The notes under the pieces: model-generated | Database searches by the model: none | Told to the model about the DNA's origin: nothing | Seen by the model: only the letters and a program-made list of their open reading frames with translations | Source of the DNA: Stentor roeselii | Lineage: Eukaryota > Ciliophora > Heterotrichea > Heterotrichida > Stentoridae | Direction: 5' to 3' | Length of the DNA stretch: 64,000 nucleotides | NCBI GenBank assembly: GCA_006503475.1 | Contig: RSEH01000030.1 | Location: 1 to 64,000, forward strand | Made by a program: the position numbers and the translations under genes | In this document: positions 48,292 through 57,698 of the stretch, in pieces | Layout: every line of letters begins with the position of its first letter | How positions within the stretch are numbered: position 1 is the first letter of the stretch

Positions 48292-49629
48292 ATGATTTTC
48301 ACTGACCCCTCTGGAGATGAAGGCATACACCCTGTGAGTCTTATTACTTTTCCATCTGTGGTGCCACCGCCTACTAGGGGCGAGGTGGTTCATAGGACCG
48401 CTTATAGTGTTATCACTTATTCTCAACGAAAAAAACAGAAGAGAACTAAAAGTCTTGAACAAGAATTCGAAGCTCCGGTTGAAGTTGAGCATTTACACTC
48501 GAAAGTCAAGGAACTACTGGACGACGGATCAGGCAGTTCAGTAGACAAGACAGGAAATCAAATCGTTTTTATGCAAATCACTCCAAAAGTAAAAAGAAGC
48601 GAAAACAGAACGACTGCAATAAAATCAACCAAGTTCATGAACGACGGTAGCGCTCTATTAAAGCAAGAAATCCAAAACAGCGAAGAAAGAGTCTATCGCG
48701 TCAAGGCTGGAAAGGCGCTATCCTACTTATTCCCTCTAAGCAAAAAACAGTTCGTCGGCCCCAACAAAAGCTTATACAACCGTCAAAAGCTCGGCACTCC
48801 TGGATATTCAAATGAAAATAAAGAACTTCTCTATTCCGGAAGAAGACAACAGGTCTCTCTAATGAACTCTTCACCCCAGAAACCTTTTCTAATGCTTCCC
48901 AGTCTCAAAGAAATCCTTTTAAACAACGAGCAAAGCCAAGAAGGTATTTTTGAAGCCGGCTCCGACTTGACCCAAAAGTTCGAAAAACTCGAAAAAAGCC
49001 TGACAAAAAGAAACCGAAAAGACGCGAGAATGGTCGTCGAAGGTCATGAAAAAAACTTGATAAACATCGTGAAAAACCATCTCAAAAGTGAAAAAATTAA
49101 AGACGTTCTTACAAATGACCCTATTTCACATCTGATGGAAAGATTTCGAGAATTCGACAACGGGAAAGAAAAATTGAAAAACAAGTTAACTGACATTCTT
49201 TCTACTCAAAAATACGACAGACCTGAAACGATTTGGCTGAAGTACAAACATTTCAAGACCTCTGAAAAAGCGAGTGTCTATCAAGGAAGAATGGTTGATA
49301 TCTGGAATATGAGAATGGAAGCTGAAAAGGAAAGACTTGAGCAAAATCGAGGAATGATGAGCCAGGTCTGTTGGTATCGAGATATTCTTTGGTTCACGAT
49401 AGAGAAATGTAATGATATTTCTCCTTATACTTATTATATTCTGGATTATATCAAAGCTTTAACTGAAGAATGTGTTGAAGTCACGAAAAGTTTGATGCAA
49501 AAAGCTTTTGAGAATATTCCACATTCAGAGAGAACTAATGGAATTAACTTGCTTATGTCGAAGATTTTGATTGACTTGTCTGCACAGTTCAATACATTTG
49601 TTAAGTCAGATAATATAATTAAAAAATGA
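48292..49629 (+). CDS. Hypothetical coiled-coil-containing protein, 445 aa
   Basis: Complete frame, ATG at 48292 to TGA. The N-terminal ~230 residues are polar, basic and Pro-containing, likely extended. From about 235 to the end the protein is helical and charged (KFEKLEKSLTKRNRKDARMV, IWNMRMEAEKERLEQNRGMM), finishing with a more globular helical part (WYRDILWFTIEKCNDISPYTYYILDYIKAL). No catalytic or zinc motif. A structural or ciliary-cytoskeletal role would fit but is not shown. Codon style shifts from C/A-rich to G/T-rich after about 49,260. The head-to-head gap with the minus-strand gene is 16 bp. Confidence 0.7.
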   Translation: MIFTDPSGDEGIHPVSLITFPSVVPPPTRGEVVHRTAYSVITYSQRKKQKRTKSLEQEFEAPVEVEHLHSKVKELLDDGSGSSVDKTGNQIVFMQITPKVKRSENRTTAIKSTKFMNDGSALLKQEIQNSEERVYRVKAGKALSYLFPLSKKQFVGPNKSLYNRQKLGTPGYSNENKELLYSGRRQQVSLMNSSPQKPFLMLPSLKEILLNNEQSQEGIFEAGSDLTQKFEKLEKSLTKRNRKDARMVVEGHEKNLINIVKNHLKSEKIKDVLTNDPISHLMERFREFDNGKEKLKNKLTDILSTQKYDRPETIWLKYKHFKTSEKASVYQGRMVDIWNMRMEAEKERLEQNRGMMSQVCWYRDILWFTIEKCNDISPYTYYILDYIKALTEECVEVTKSLMQKAFENIPHSERTNGINLLMSKILIDLSAQFNTFVKSDNIIKK

Positions 49630-49664
49630 ACTTTAGGAGAAAAGTCAGGATTTTATCTACTAAT

Positions 49665-50153
49665 TTAAATAACTACTGGGGAAAGACCTGGAAGTCTTAT
49701 GTCTTGTTGGCTTTGGCACTGTACTATGCTGGATAATTGAACTTTTTCTAATGAATAAGGTAATAATGGAATAGTGTAAAATCTGACTGGATCTTCTGAT
49801 AGCTTTTGAGCTAGGATTGATAGAAAAATCTCATCATTATTAGAAATTTTTCTAGTGTTGGCTGACACGTCAATATGGAGTTTCTGGTGAAGGTAGAATT
49901 GGCTTAGTTGTCTAAATCTCAAAAAACACCCTGAATGCTCGCAAAGATAAGGCTTGGCACTTGTATGAATATTCTGATGATCAATGAAATTCTGCTTAGA
50001 TGATAAGTATTTTCCACATGTAGGGCACTTGAATTTTCTTACTCCCATATGAGAACTGTCGATGTGTCTTTTTAAATTGAAGTAGCTGCAGTATGACCGG
50101 TCACACCCAGCATACTCGCATTTGACCCTAGTTTTTTGCATTTTTATTAACAT
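49665..50153 (-). CDS. Three-finger C2H2 zinc-finger protein, 162 aa
   Basis: ATG at 50153; the in-frame ATG at 50141 (MQKTRVKC) is the likelier start since nothing is conserved before it. Three C2H2 fingers lie at about residues 10-35, 43-63 and 71-93: CEYAGCDRSYCSYFNLKRHIDSSH, cut here to YCSYFNLKRH, then CPTCGKYLSSKQNFIDHQNIH and CEHSGCFLRFRQLSQFYLHQKLH, with TGEKP-like linkers (MGVRKFKC, TSAKPYLC). Fingers 1 and 3 have the C-x4-C spacing of TFIIIA-type fingers. Such arrays bind DNA or 5S RNA. The C-terminal 65 residues have no motif. A nuclear transcription-factor role is likely; a TFIIIA fragment is less so, since TFIIIA has nine fingers. Confidence 0.85.
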   Translation of the reverse strand: MLIKMQKTRVKCEYAGCDRSYCSYFNLKRHIDSSHMGVRKFKCPTCGKYLSSKQNFIDHQNIHTSAKPYLCEHSGCFLRFRQLSQFYLHQKLHIDVSANTRKISNNDEIFLSILAQKLSEDPVRFYTIPLLPYSLEKVQLSSIVQCQSQQDIRLPGLSPVVI

Positions 50154-51045
50154 CCATTAATTCCAAAGTATCAAACTCAAACATATATGATTTTGATATA
50201 ATAGCTTGAACAGCTGAGAATATTTTATAAATTGATGTAATTTACCAACCTTTTGTGATGATTTTTAGGTTCAAAGTACTTTACCACGTTTTTTCGCAGA
50301 TGTATCAATTTTTCAATAGATGTGAAAATCTTTAGATATTCGGGTTATTTAGAATAACAAGAGTCGTCTGTAACTTAAGCACTTAAAATTTTACAAGACT
50401 TTAGAGACCTAAGCGAGAAAATTCAAATTTTATGGATAAAATTTTGATAATAAATTATGATTAAGGGTTTTACTTTCATAAAAGTTGAGTTTAGAGATTC
50501 TCAGGCTTATGAATGATTTTTTACTATAAAATTTATTACTCGCTTGAAAAGACTGAATTTTTTTATTTCCCTGAATATTAGTTGCTCAATTAGAATGGAA
50601 AGCTAGAAGCCGTGTAAGTGAATCAAAATTTTACAGGATAATTACAAATATATTCAACTATTATTTTAAATTCATCTTCATTCCATAACTATTCCAGTAA
50701 GAATTTTATTATACAACTTCAAAATCTTAAAAACTAAAAATCGACCACAAACAAGATATTAAAAAAACTCATCTCCTTCAACCCTTCCCATCTTCCAAAT
50801 CACTCCACCAACTTAAATCTCATCAGTTCTAATCCATTTTATTTTCCATTCATCTTCCATTTTCCTTACAATTTTTCATCCTCTATAACTTTTTCCTACT
50901 TTTCCATGATATAACAACCTGTAACTCCGCTCATCCTGCGACTTTTGAATAAATGCAAGACCAAAGTATTAAAAACCTTTAAAATAATGAAAATTCCTTA
51001 ATTTTAAACTCAAAATATTCAGCCACCTTCAAAATTCATCCTTTG
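50154..51045. other. Intergenic, promoter side of two genes
   Basis: The first ~300 bp lean G/T (upstream of the zinc-finger gene on the minus strand). Bases 50,740-50,930 are strongly C/T/A-rich and nearly free of G, before the large membrane-protein gene. No RNA gene. Confidence 0.6.
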
Positions 51046-54000
51046 ATGGTTTTGGTTATAATGGTATTTTTCTGGCTTCTGTCCATCTGCGTGTTGGGCC
51101 AAGAAACACAGCGGATCGATCTGAAAGACGGTGAGACAGCAATGAATGAGATAACATCAGACTACGGCGGGAACCAGCTGTACAAGTTCCACGTGGGTTC
51201 TGCATCTGACACAAAGGAACTGGTGATATCACTGACTACCTATTCAGACTTTTCAGACCCGGATATGTACGTCAGAGTAGGAGCAGATCCGACTGTGGAT
51301 ATCTTTGACTTTAGTAGCTTGTCGTGGGGCTCAGGAAGCATCATCATTCCCCCTTCAGAACTGGAGCAGAACAAAGACTACCACATCGTAGTCTTCTGTT
51401 ACACTGTCTGCAAATACGGAATCACAGCCTCCTACGCCCAGATGATCAAGCTCACAGACGGCGTGCCCATCGCGGGAGACCTCACAAAAGGCAGACAAGC
51501 TTTATACGAGTTCACTCCTGGCAGCGCAGGAGGAAACACGGTCACAGTCACCTTATCTCAAGTCACAGGGACAGCTTTCATGTACGTCGTAAAAGACACC
51601 GAAAAAGAACCCACCAGTGACGATTCAGAAGCTGTTGAAAAGACCTGGGACGGTAACCTCGAGTTCAAAACTCATGATTTCAACAAGAATTCCATCTTCA
51701 AAATCGCGATTATGTGTGAAAAAGACACAGAATACAATATTTTAGCAAAGTCTTCAAAAGCTCAAGCAACTCAACTGCAGACTGGAGTGCCTATAAATGG
51801 AGAAGTGCCTACAAATGATATCAACTTTTACTTTTTTTCTGTACTTTCTGGGAATGAGACCGTTTCGATTAGTTTAACGATGGTTTCAGGAGATGCTGAT
51901 CTTTATGTGAGGTATGGTCAAGTCCCCACTGAGAAAGAACATGATTTTGAGTCGATTCATATGGGGAATGAAAATCTTATCGTAAGTCCTGAGGACCGTA
52001 AAAAGTTGGGAAAGCCGACAGGAAAGTACTACATCGGAGTCTTTGGTTATGTTCATTCTGTTTACACCTTAACTGTACTCACAACTAACTCATCGATAGT
52101 CAAACTTTTACCAAACATCCCTCAGAGTGGATCCGTGTATTTAAACAACATGTCTTACTTCTCATTAGACTTCCCTCAAAGTAACACAAATATCACCATC
52201 TTCCTCACAGCCTCTTCAGGAAATCCTGACCTCTACGCGAAAATTTGTAAAAGAAGTCGTCGTGAATGTCATTTCAGGAAAGACGAGATATTAAATCCTT
52301 CTGAAATCTTTTCATCTTCTCATGATACAGCAAGTGAAAGTATCGAAATCGCCCATGACGTGAGTCTTTGCACTAAAAAATTCAACTGTTCTTATATAAT
52401 CGGAGTATATGGAAGAAGTGACTATTCAACTTACACGATAATGATTTCGACTAACAATTCAGATGAAATCATTTTATTTGATGGGAAGCCTTCGACATTT
52501 GTGGTGCAAGAAGGGCGAGAAATGTACTTTAAATACACTGTTTTCAATGAAACTGTTACAAATGTTTCCTTTATGTTAACTCCGATTTATGGAGACCCTG
52601 ACCTGTTCGGGTCTTTGAACCTTCCAATCATCGACATGCAGGCAGAGAAGAGTTCGAATCAGTTCGGAGTAGAAGTAGACCAGATCCGGTGGGTAAAAGG
52701 AATAGATTCAAATTCTTTGAAAGGCACTTATCACATAATGGTCTTTTCCTCTGACGCCTGTTCTTTTTCCATAGTCGCAATTTCAGTCTTACCAGGGAAA
52801 AACACGACAATCCAGATCTTCCCAGGCCATCCTCAGAAGGACACAGTTTACAACTACACAGACCAGGACTACCGGATATACTCATTCCCAGTGCACTACT
52901 CAGAAGAGAACAAAGAGACTATTACCATCTCTTTAACACCCATCACCGGGAAGTTCAACTTATACGCAGCGAATAGTGAGAAAAATCTGGACTGGTCAAA
53001 AGAAATCTTTTATTATAACTGGAAGGCGGACAACTCAAACCACTCAGACCCTTCCTCGACGATTATAATAAAACCAGATGACCCTTGGTTCAGGACTGAC
53101 TCGACTTACTTGATTCTTGTCATGGCTGAAAAGTTTCTACCTGATCATTCAGCGACTTATGTGGTAAGCTACTCTGCGGGGAATGGCTCAGTCTTCCTAG
53201 CGCAAGATGTTCCTTATACTGGAGTAGTCTCAGAAGAGCAGTATAGTTATTTTATATTCCCTGTTCACTTCAGTCATGAAGATGTCACTATTTCTGTCAC
53301 GGCCTTGTCGGGCGATCCTGATATTTTTATATCGGTTGACCCGAAGAACCCGAATCCAACTGCGGAAAAATGCGACTTTCGTTCTACTAACTTTGGAGAT
53401 GAAAAAATCACGATCACTTGGGAGTCAGGGTTGAAGGAGAAATGTCCTAATTTACCGAAAAATTATACTTTTGGACAGAAAACTGAGTGCTACTTGTATG
53501 TCTCGGTTTATGGGTTTCAGGTTACTACGTTTGTTATTCGAGTACATCCTAGCAAGGGAAATCCTCTTCTTCTTAATGTTGGGAACTCGGCTTATGGAAA
53601 TCTTACTAAGTCAGAGTATGCTTATTTTTACTCGATTGTTGCTACTAGTAATGATTTGAGAGTCACTCTTCAGTCTTTTAGTGGTGATGCTGATTTGTTT
53701 TTGAATGTTATTGATAAGGCTTCTGAAAATAATGATGATGAAGAAAAGTGGGCTAGGCCTACAAGAGAAAAGAGTGAATACGCATCTCAATCAACTGTCA
53801 TGAGTGAAGAAATCGAACTAAAAACAAAAGAACTAAACAACAAATGCGCTTCAAAGACCTGCATTTTACTAATCTCAGCCTATTGCTTCAGTGACAATTG
53901 CGGGTTCATGATGACAGTAAACCAGAAAAACGAGGTCCAAGTTCTAATCGAGAATCAAGCAACTTACGGCGAGACTATATTCAACCAATTCGTTTACTAT

Positions 54001-56235
54001 TCTTACTACCTATCACAAGACTTCGAAAACTTCTTAGTGACGGTCACAAGTCTCGACAGCGGTAACCCCGACTTATTCATCAGCAAAGGAAAAAACAACT
54101 TTCCAAATGAAACCTCTTTCGACTGGTTCTCCAACGGTTGGGGTGGTGACTCAATCCTAATAACAAAAGATGACACTTTTTTCAACGGCGGGTCAATGAA
54201 AGGAACTTACAACATCGGAGTAAAGGACCCTTTTTCATCAGGATCTTTTTCAATAATAGTCAACAACAACCCAAAAGCAGTTCAAAAGTTGGTTCAAGGA
54301 GTACCTCAACATGGTGAATTAAATATGAGCTCAATAGGGTACTTCAGTTTTATGAACTATATGAATGATGATGTGGTGATTACCTTGACACCGATAACTG
54401 GAAGTGCGAAACTTTACGTGACAGTTCGAGAGTCCTGGGTCAATGACATTTATTCTAAACTGCCAGGGCCTGGAGACTATTTGTGGAGTTCAGACACGAG
54501 TAACGACAGGTATAAAATAGATATTCCAGTTAACGGTAACAACTTCTGCACTTACTGTGATTACGTCATTGCAGTTCAAGCTTCATCAACTCAAAATGTA
54601 GTCTTCACCATCACTGCAAAGAATAAAATGCAGTACAGTGTTTTGCAAGATGGAGTCCCTACCAGGGTAGACGTGGAAAAAGGGAAACTGAGCCTGTTGA
54701 AGTTTGAAGTAAGTCGAAGAACTGACATCACGATTTCAGTCACTGCTTATAACAGCCACCCTAACATTTACGTCTCAAAGGAAAAAGAAATGGTTTATGA
54801 AAACTACATCAAACAAGCTTATTACACTGACGGAGTTTACAACATCCGCATCAACAGAGATGATGAAGTCTTTTACATCGGGACTTACTACATCGGCCTT
54901 GAATCCTCTGAACCTTCTTCAGTTGCAGTCGTTGCGAACACTGCAGAAAAACCTGTTCAAATCATCGACGGGTGGCCATTGTTCAGTTCTTTTTCCACTG
55001 ACGTGTCAATAGTAGAAACAATCAATTACAAGTTCATCGCAAATTCAGGTTCTCGAGTTTTTTGTTATCTGAAAACTTTTTCCTCCTCAAAGCCAACAAT
55101 TTTTACTCTTTTCAGCAATACTGGTGATCGAGTGAGAGTTGACGAAAGTACCTCATCAAAGACTTTCACAGAAAAGGACTACTTAGAAGTTTACTCTTCT
55201 GAATTTGAATTTTCCTCAGAGGTTCAAATGATCTTAGACCGAGAAGCGTCAAAGCCTCAACTAAACTTGGCAGTTAAGTCAAATTCTGGAGGAACTTTTC
55301 AAATACGCTGTTCGGATTCGACTCAAATAATGATTGTTCGACTTGGTGCCTTGCATATTGAGTTTCTGGATAACACTGTAAAGACCAAGCAATATGAACT
55401 TGTAGTGCCTAAGGCAGGGGTTCTTGATGTTTACGTCATTCCCTGCACTGGTGAGTATCAGTTGAATATTTCAAGCAACTGGACTATCTTCTCTCAGAAT
55501 AATCCTGATGTTGTTGTCAGTCGTATGGTCGATGGATTATTAATCGGCTCTATTAACAATGCCCAAGGGTCTTATTACGCTTCAGTCACGAATTTAAAAA
55601 AGTCTTCAGATATGCAGATTTTCCAGTTTTACACGGTTTTCACTGAAAAGAAAAACACGGTTCCGAAAGTTTATAAACCTGGAAATAACGGACTACTCAC
55701 CTGGGAGGTCAAAGAAGAAAAAAATGTGGAAATCAGCTGGAAAGCTGTTGAAGATGATACCGGCAAGGAGATAGAAAAAGGGACTGTTTATAATGTTTAC
55801 TTCTCTGAACAGAGCACTAATAACTTAATCACTGCCTGTGGAACTCATTATTATAGTGCAAGGAAAAAGGTTAAACTGTTAAAGACCACCAGTGACTTGT
55901 CAGCAGAGGTAAAACTGCCGAAAGAGAAAGGGTTCATCAATGTCATTGCTCATGTCCCTAGGAACTCTTCAAGTCCCATAAAGGAAATCATCTATGACCC
56001 GATGGAAGTCTTGATAATCGGAAGACCAACAGGCAGAGGACTATTAATCTTCTGGTTATTAGCAACTTTATTATTCGTAGCTGTTGTTTTCGCGATTTAC
56101 CTTTATCGGAAAAAAGTAGCTGCTGATACCAGACTCAGGTATGAAATGAGTGATGTGAGAAACATGGCTAGTGTCCCTCAGTCTGAAATGCAAAGCATTA
56201 AAAGAAAAGACCCATACGAGCGACTTTCAACTTAG
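51046..56235 (+). CDS. Large type I membrane protein with repeated PPC-like modules, ~1729 aa
   Basis: The start may be ATG at 51046 or ATG at 51061 in GGTTATAATG; the second gives signal peptide MVFFWLLSICVLGQ. The ectodomain of about 1650 residues repeats a beta-sandwich unit with the PPC signature SGxxDLYV. Examples lie near residues 71 (DPDMYVRVG), 284 (DADLYVRYG), 394 (NPDLYAKIC), 516 (DPDLFGS), 757 (DPDIFISV), 882 (DADLFLNV) and 1008 (NPDLFISK). Many N-glycosylation sites. A TM helix is near residues 1664-1687 (LLIFWLLATLLFVAVVFAIYLY), followed by a ~40-residue cytosolic tail. PPC domains in bacteria follow secreted peptidases; here no protease domain is present. It is a paralogue of the gene at 33778 but longer and far less AT-rich. 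A surface glycoprotein role is likely. Confidence 0.85.
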   Translation: MVLVIMVFFWLLSICVLGQETQRIDLKDGETAMNEITSDYGGNQLYKFHVGSASDTKELVISLTTYSDFSDPDMYVRVGADPTVDIFDFSSLSWGSGSIIIPPSELEQNKDYHIVVFCYTVCKYGITASYAQMIKLTDGVPIAGDLTKGRQALYEFTPGSAGGNTVTVTLSQVTGTAFMYVVKDTEKEPTSDDSEAVEKTWDGNLEFKTHDFNKNSIFKIAIMCEKDTEYNILAKSSKAQATQLQTGVPINGEVPTNDINFYFFSVLSGNETVSISLTMVSGDADLYVRYGQVPTEKEHDFESIHMGNENLIVSPEDRKKLGKPTGKYYIGVFGYVHSVYTLTVLTTNSSIVKLLPNIPQSGSVYLNNMSYFSLDFPQSNTNITIFLTASSGNPDLYAKICKRSRRECHFRKDEILNPSEIFSSSHDTASESIEIAHDVSLCTKKFNCSYIIGVYGRSDYSTYTIMISTNNSDEIILFDGKPSTFVVQEGREMYFKYTVFNETVTNVSFMLTPIYGDPDLFGSLNLPIIDMQAEKSSNQFGVEVDQIRWVKGIDSNSLKGTYHIMVFSSDACSFSIVAISVLPGKNTTIQIFPGHPQKDTVYNYTDQDYRIYSFPVHYSEENKETITISLTPITGKFNLYAANSEKNLDWSKEIFYYNWKADNSNHSDPSSTIIIKPDDPWFRTDSTYLILVMAEKFLPDHSATYVVSYSAGNGSVFLAQDVPYTGVVSEEQYSYFIFPVHFSHEDVTISVTALSGDPDIFISVDPKNPNPTAEKCDFRSTNFGDEKITITWESGLKEKCPNLPKNYTFGQKTECYLYVSVYGFQVTTFVIRVHPSKGNPLLLNVGNSAYGNLTKSEYAYFYSIVATSNDLRVTLQSFSGDADLFLNVIDKASENNDDEEKWARPTREKSEYASQSTVMSEEIELKTKELNNKCASKTCILLISAYCFSDNCGFMMTVNQKNEVQVLIENQATYGETIFNQFVYYSYYLSQDFENFLVTVTSLDSGNPDLFISKGKNNFPNETSFDWFSNGWGGDSILITKDDTFFNGGSMKGTYNIGVKDPFSSGSFSIIVNNNPKAVQKLVQGVPQHGELNMSSIGYFSFMNYMNDDVVITLTPITGSAKLYVTVRESWVNDIYSKLPGPGDYLWSSDTSNDRYKIDIPVNGNNFCTYCDYVIAVQASSTQNVVFTITAKNKMQYSVLQDGVPTRVDVEKGKLSLLKFEVSRRTDITISVTAYNSHPNIYVSKEKEMVYENYIKQAYYTDGVYNIRINRDDEVFYIGTYYIGLESSEPSSVAVVANTAEKPVQIIDGWPLFSSFSTDVSIVETINYKFIANSGSRVFCYLKTFSSSKPTIFTLFSNTGDRVRVDESTSSKTFTEKDYLEVYSSEFEFSSEVQMILDREASKPQLNLAVKSNSGGTFQIRCSDSTQIMIVRLGALHIEFLDNTVKTKQYELVVPKAGVLDVYVIPCTGEYQLNISSNWTIFSQNNPDVVVSRMVDGLLIGSINNAQGSYYASVTNLKKSSDMQIFQFYTVFTEKKNTVPKVYKPGNNGLLTWEVKEEKNVEISWKAVEDDTGKEIEKGTVYNVYFSEQSTNNLITACGTHYYSARKKVKLLKTTSDLSAEVKLPKEKGFINVIAHVPRNSSSPIKEIIYDPMEVLIIGRPTGRGLLIFWLLATLLFVAVVFAIYLYRKKVAADTRLRYEMSDVRNMASVPQSEMQSIKRKDPYERLST

Positions 56236-56255
56236 TTTAGAATAATCCTTCCTAA

Positions 56256-56915
56256 TTAACTACACTCTGACAAGTCAATTGAACAGACTGACATCACAAT
56301 CATAAGAAGTAAAAGTACAGCAAGACAAGCACAAATAGCGTACATTTTAACATTCTGAAGCCACATCTTTCTCTTTACAAGCATTGCTCTTTTTTTCATA
56401 CTCACAGCTTGCTCACTCATATGTTCTGTTTTTTTTACTAAAAGTTCTACTTTTTCACCTCGGGCTAAGACCTTATCAATATTTTCAAGCATGATATTTT
56501 TCGTCTGTTCTACAGTTTCCTTCAATGCACTGAGTTTATCAACATTTTTCGAGGTGTTAAAAAATTCCATTCTTTCCTTTATAGTCCCAACGAATTCTGA
56601 ATGAATTCCAAAGGCAATGATGGAATTGGCGATTTTTCCGTATTTCACAAAAAACTTGTTTTTGATGTCTTCCAAGAAGAGAAAAGCGACTCTTTTGTTG
56701 AACTCGGCATCTGACAGGCACATGAACATGAAATTGTTTTCTGAAATGTAATGATAAACAAAACTTTCGTTGTAGGAATAAGAAAACTTTCCGTTTTTAG
56801 GGACTTTTGTTATTATGTTTCGGGTTATTTGAGGGAAGTTGCCTTGTGCTTTTGAGAATTCGGATATCACTGTGTCTGGATATCGGTAGAGAATCGCGTA
56901 TATTATCGACGCCAT
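56256..56915 (-). CDS. VAMP7-type longin R-SNARE
   Basis: 219 aa, ATG at 56915. Residues 1 to about 115 are a longin domain (MASIIYAILYRYPDTVISEF). The SNARE motif is at about 130-187 with Arg152 as the zero-layer residue in DKVLARGEKVELLVKKTEH. The juxtamembrane KRKMWLQNVK leads into a C-terminal anchor at 191-211 and a very short luminal end with Cys. This is the standard VAMP7/longin layout; family length is about 220 aa. It pairs with Q-SNAREs to fuse late endosomes, lysosomes or secretory vesicles with target membranes, and the longin domain folds back to regulate this. The start codon is 5 bp from the start codon of the divergent gene at 56921. Confidence 0.93.
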   Translation of the reverse strand: MASIIYAILYRYPDTVISEFSKAQGNFPQITRNIITKVPKNGKFSYSYNESFVYHYISENNFMFMCLSDAEFNKRVAFLFLEDIKNKFFVKYGKIANSIIAFGIHSEFVGTIKERMEFFNTSKNVDKLSALKETVEQTKNIMLENIDKVLARGEKVELLVKKTEHMSEQAVSMKKRAMLVKRKMWLQNVKMYAICACLAVLLLLMIVMSVCSIDLSECS

Positions 56916-56920
56916 TTATA
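56916..56920. promoter_or_regulatory. 5-bp shared start region of head-to-head genes
   Basis: CAT-TTATA-ATG: the five bases TTATA separate two divergent start codons. Read either way they give TATA(A)ATG, the start context common in this window. The core promoter of each gene must lie inside the other gene's coding sequence. Confidence 0.6.
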
Positions 56921-57655
56921 ATGAGATCGGCTTTGAATGATCGACATAACTTTGACAAAGAAATTTATGGAAAATTCGATGGAACTCGCCCTGGGTCCAA
57001 GCATCAGCAAAGGAATCCTAATCCTATTGTCGAGGATGAGGATAGGGGGGATTATAGAGGTAATTATGATGCTGGACCGAAAAGGAAAAATAGAATGTTG
57101 GCTAAAGGTGACTATTCTGACAAGTTCCAAGGGAACTTTGCGCTTCAATATGATACTTATGATGATTACCGTCCAGGCATAAAATGCTACAGTCGATCCG
57201 AGCAAGACCCAATAAAGCCTCCAGAGTACATTCCGCCAGCCCAGTTCAAAAAAACTGACCGGAACCCAATCCTCCAAGGCGAGATCCGAAGAGAGCCAGA
57301 GCCAAGACTAAGACCAGACCAGATGTCAAGTGTATTCGGCCGAAGTCGAGACGAAGACGATCGAGAGTTAAACGAAAGAAGAAACTATTTGTAAAAATTA
57401 TTCAGAAATGAGAAGAACAAAAGTCGAATATTCGAAGAATACGTTCCCGAAGCACGAGCGAGTAAAGGCAGTTCTTACACGCAGGCAGGTGAACTACTTC
57501 AATACCGATATGGTCCAAACTACCGAGAACAAGAAGTCCCTGCGAAGCCTTCAAACAACCGATACGATAAAGGAGAATATAAACAATACGATGAACTTAA
57601 AAGCTTCGCTGAAGTAATGAAAGAAAAACGCAATAGTTCTTCAATATTTCACTAG
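56921..57655 (+). CDS. Hypothetical Arg/Asp/Pro/Tyr-rich protein, 239 aa
   Basis: ATG at 56921. Removing the 15-nt intron at 57391-57405 extends the frame from RRNYL into NEKNKSRIFEEYVPEARASK and on to TAG at 57653-57655. The protein is highly polar with repeated short patterns: KEIYGKFDGTRPG, GDYRGNYDAGPKRK, GDYSDKFQGNF, YDTYDDYRPGIK, then YRYGPNYREQ and DKGEYKQYDE. Tyr and Gly recur in loose ~15-residue spacing, like extended microtubule-inner or axonemal filament-binding proteins, but I cannot assign it. No signal peptide or membrane segment. It is head-to-head with VAMP7 (5 bp) and tail-to-tail with the HAD-like/Dpy-30 gene (43 bp). Confidence 0.72.
57391..57405 (+). other. 15-nt intron in hypothetical gene
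   Basis: GTAAAAATTATTCAG. Retention gives TTG TAA at the junction. It differs from the candidate at 8732 by one base. Confidence 0.85.
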
Positions 57656-57698
57656 TTTAATAATAAGTTGGATAATCACTTCTATGGAAACTATTAAT

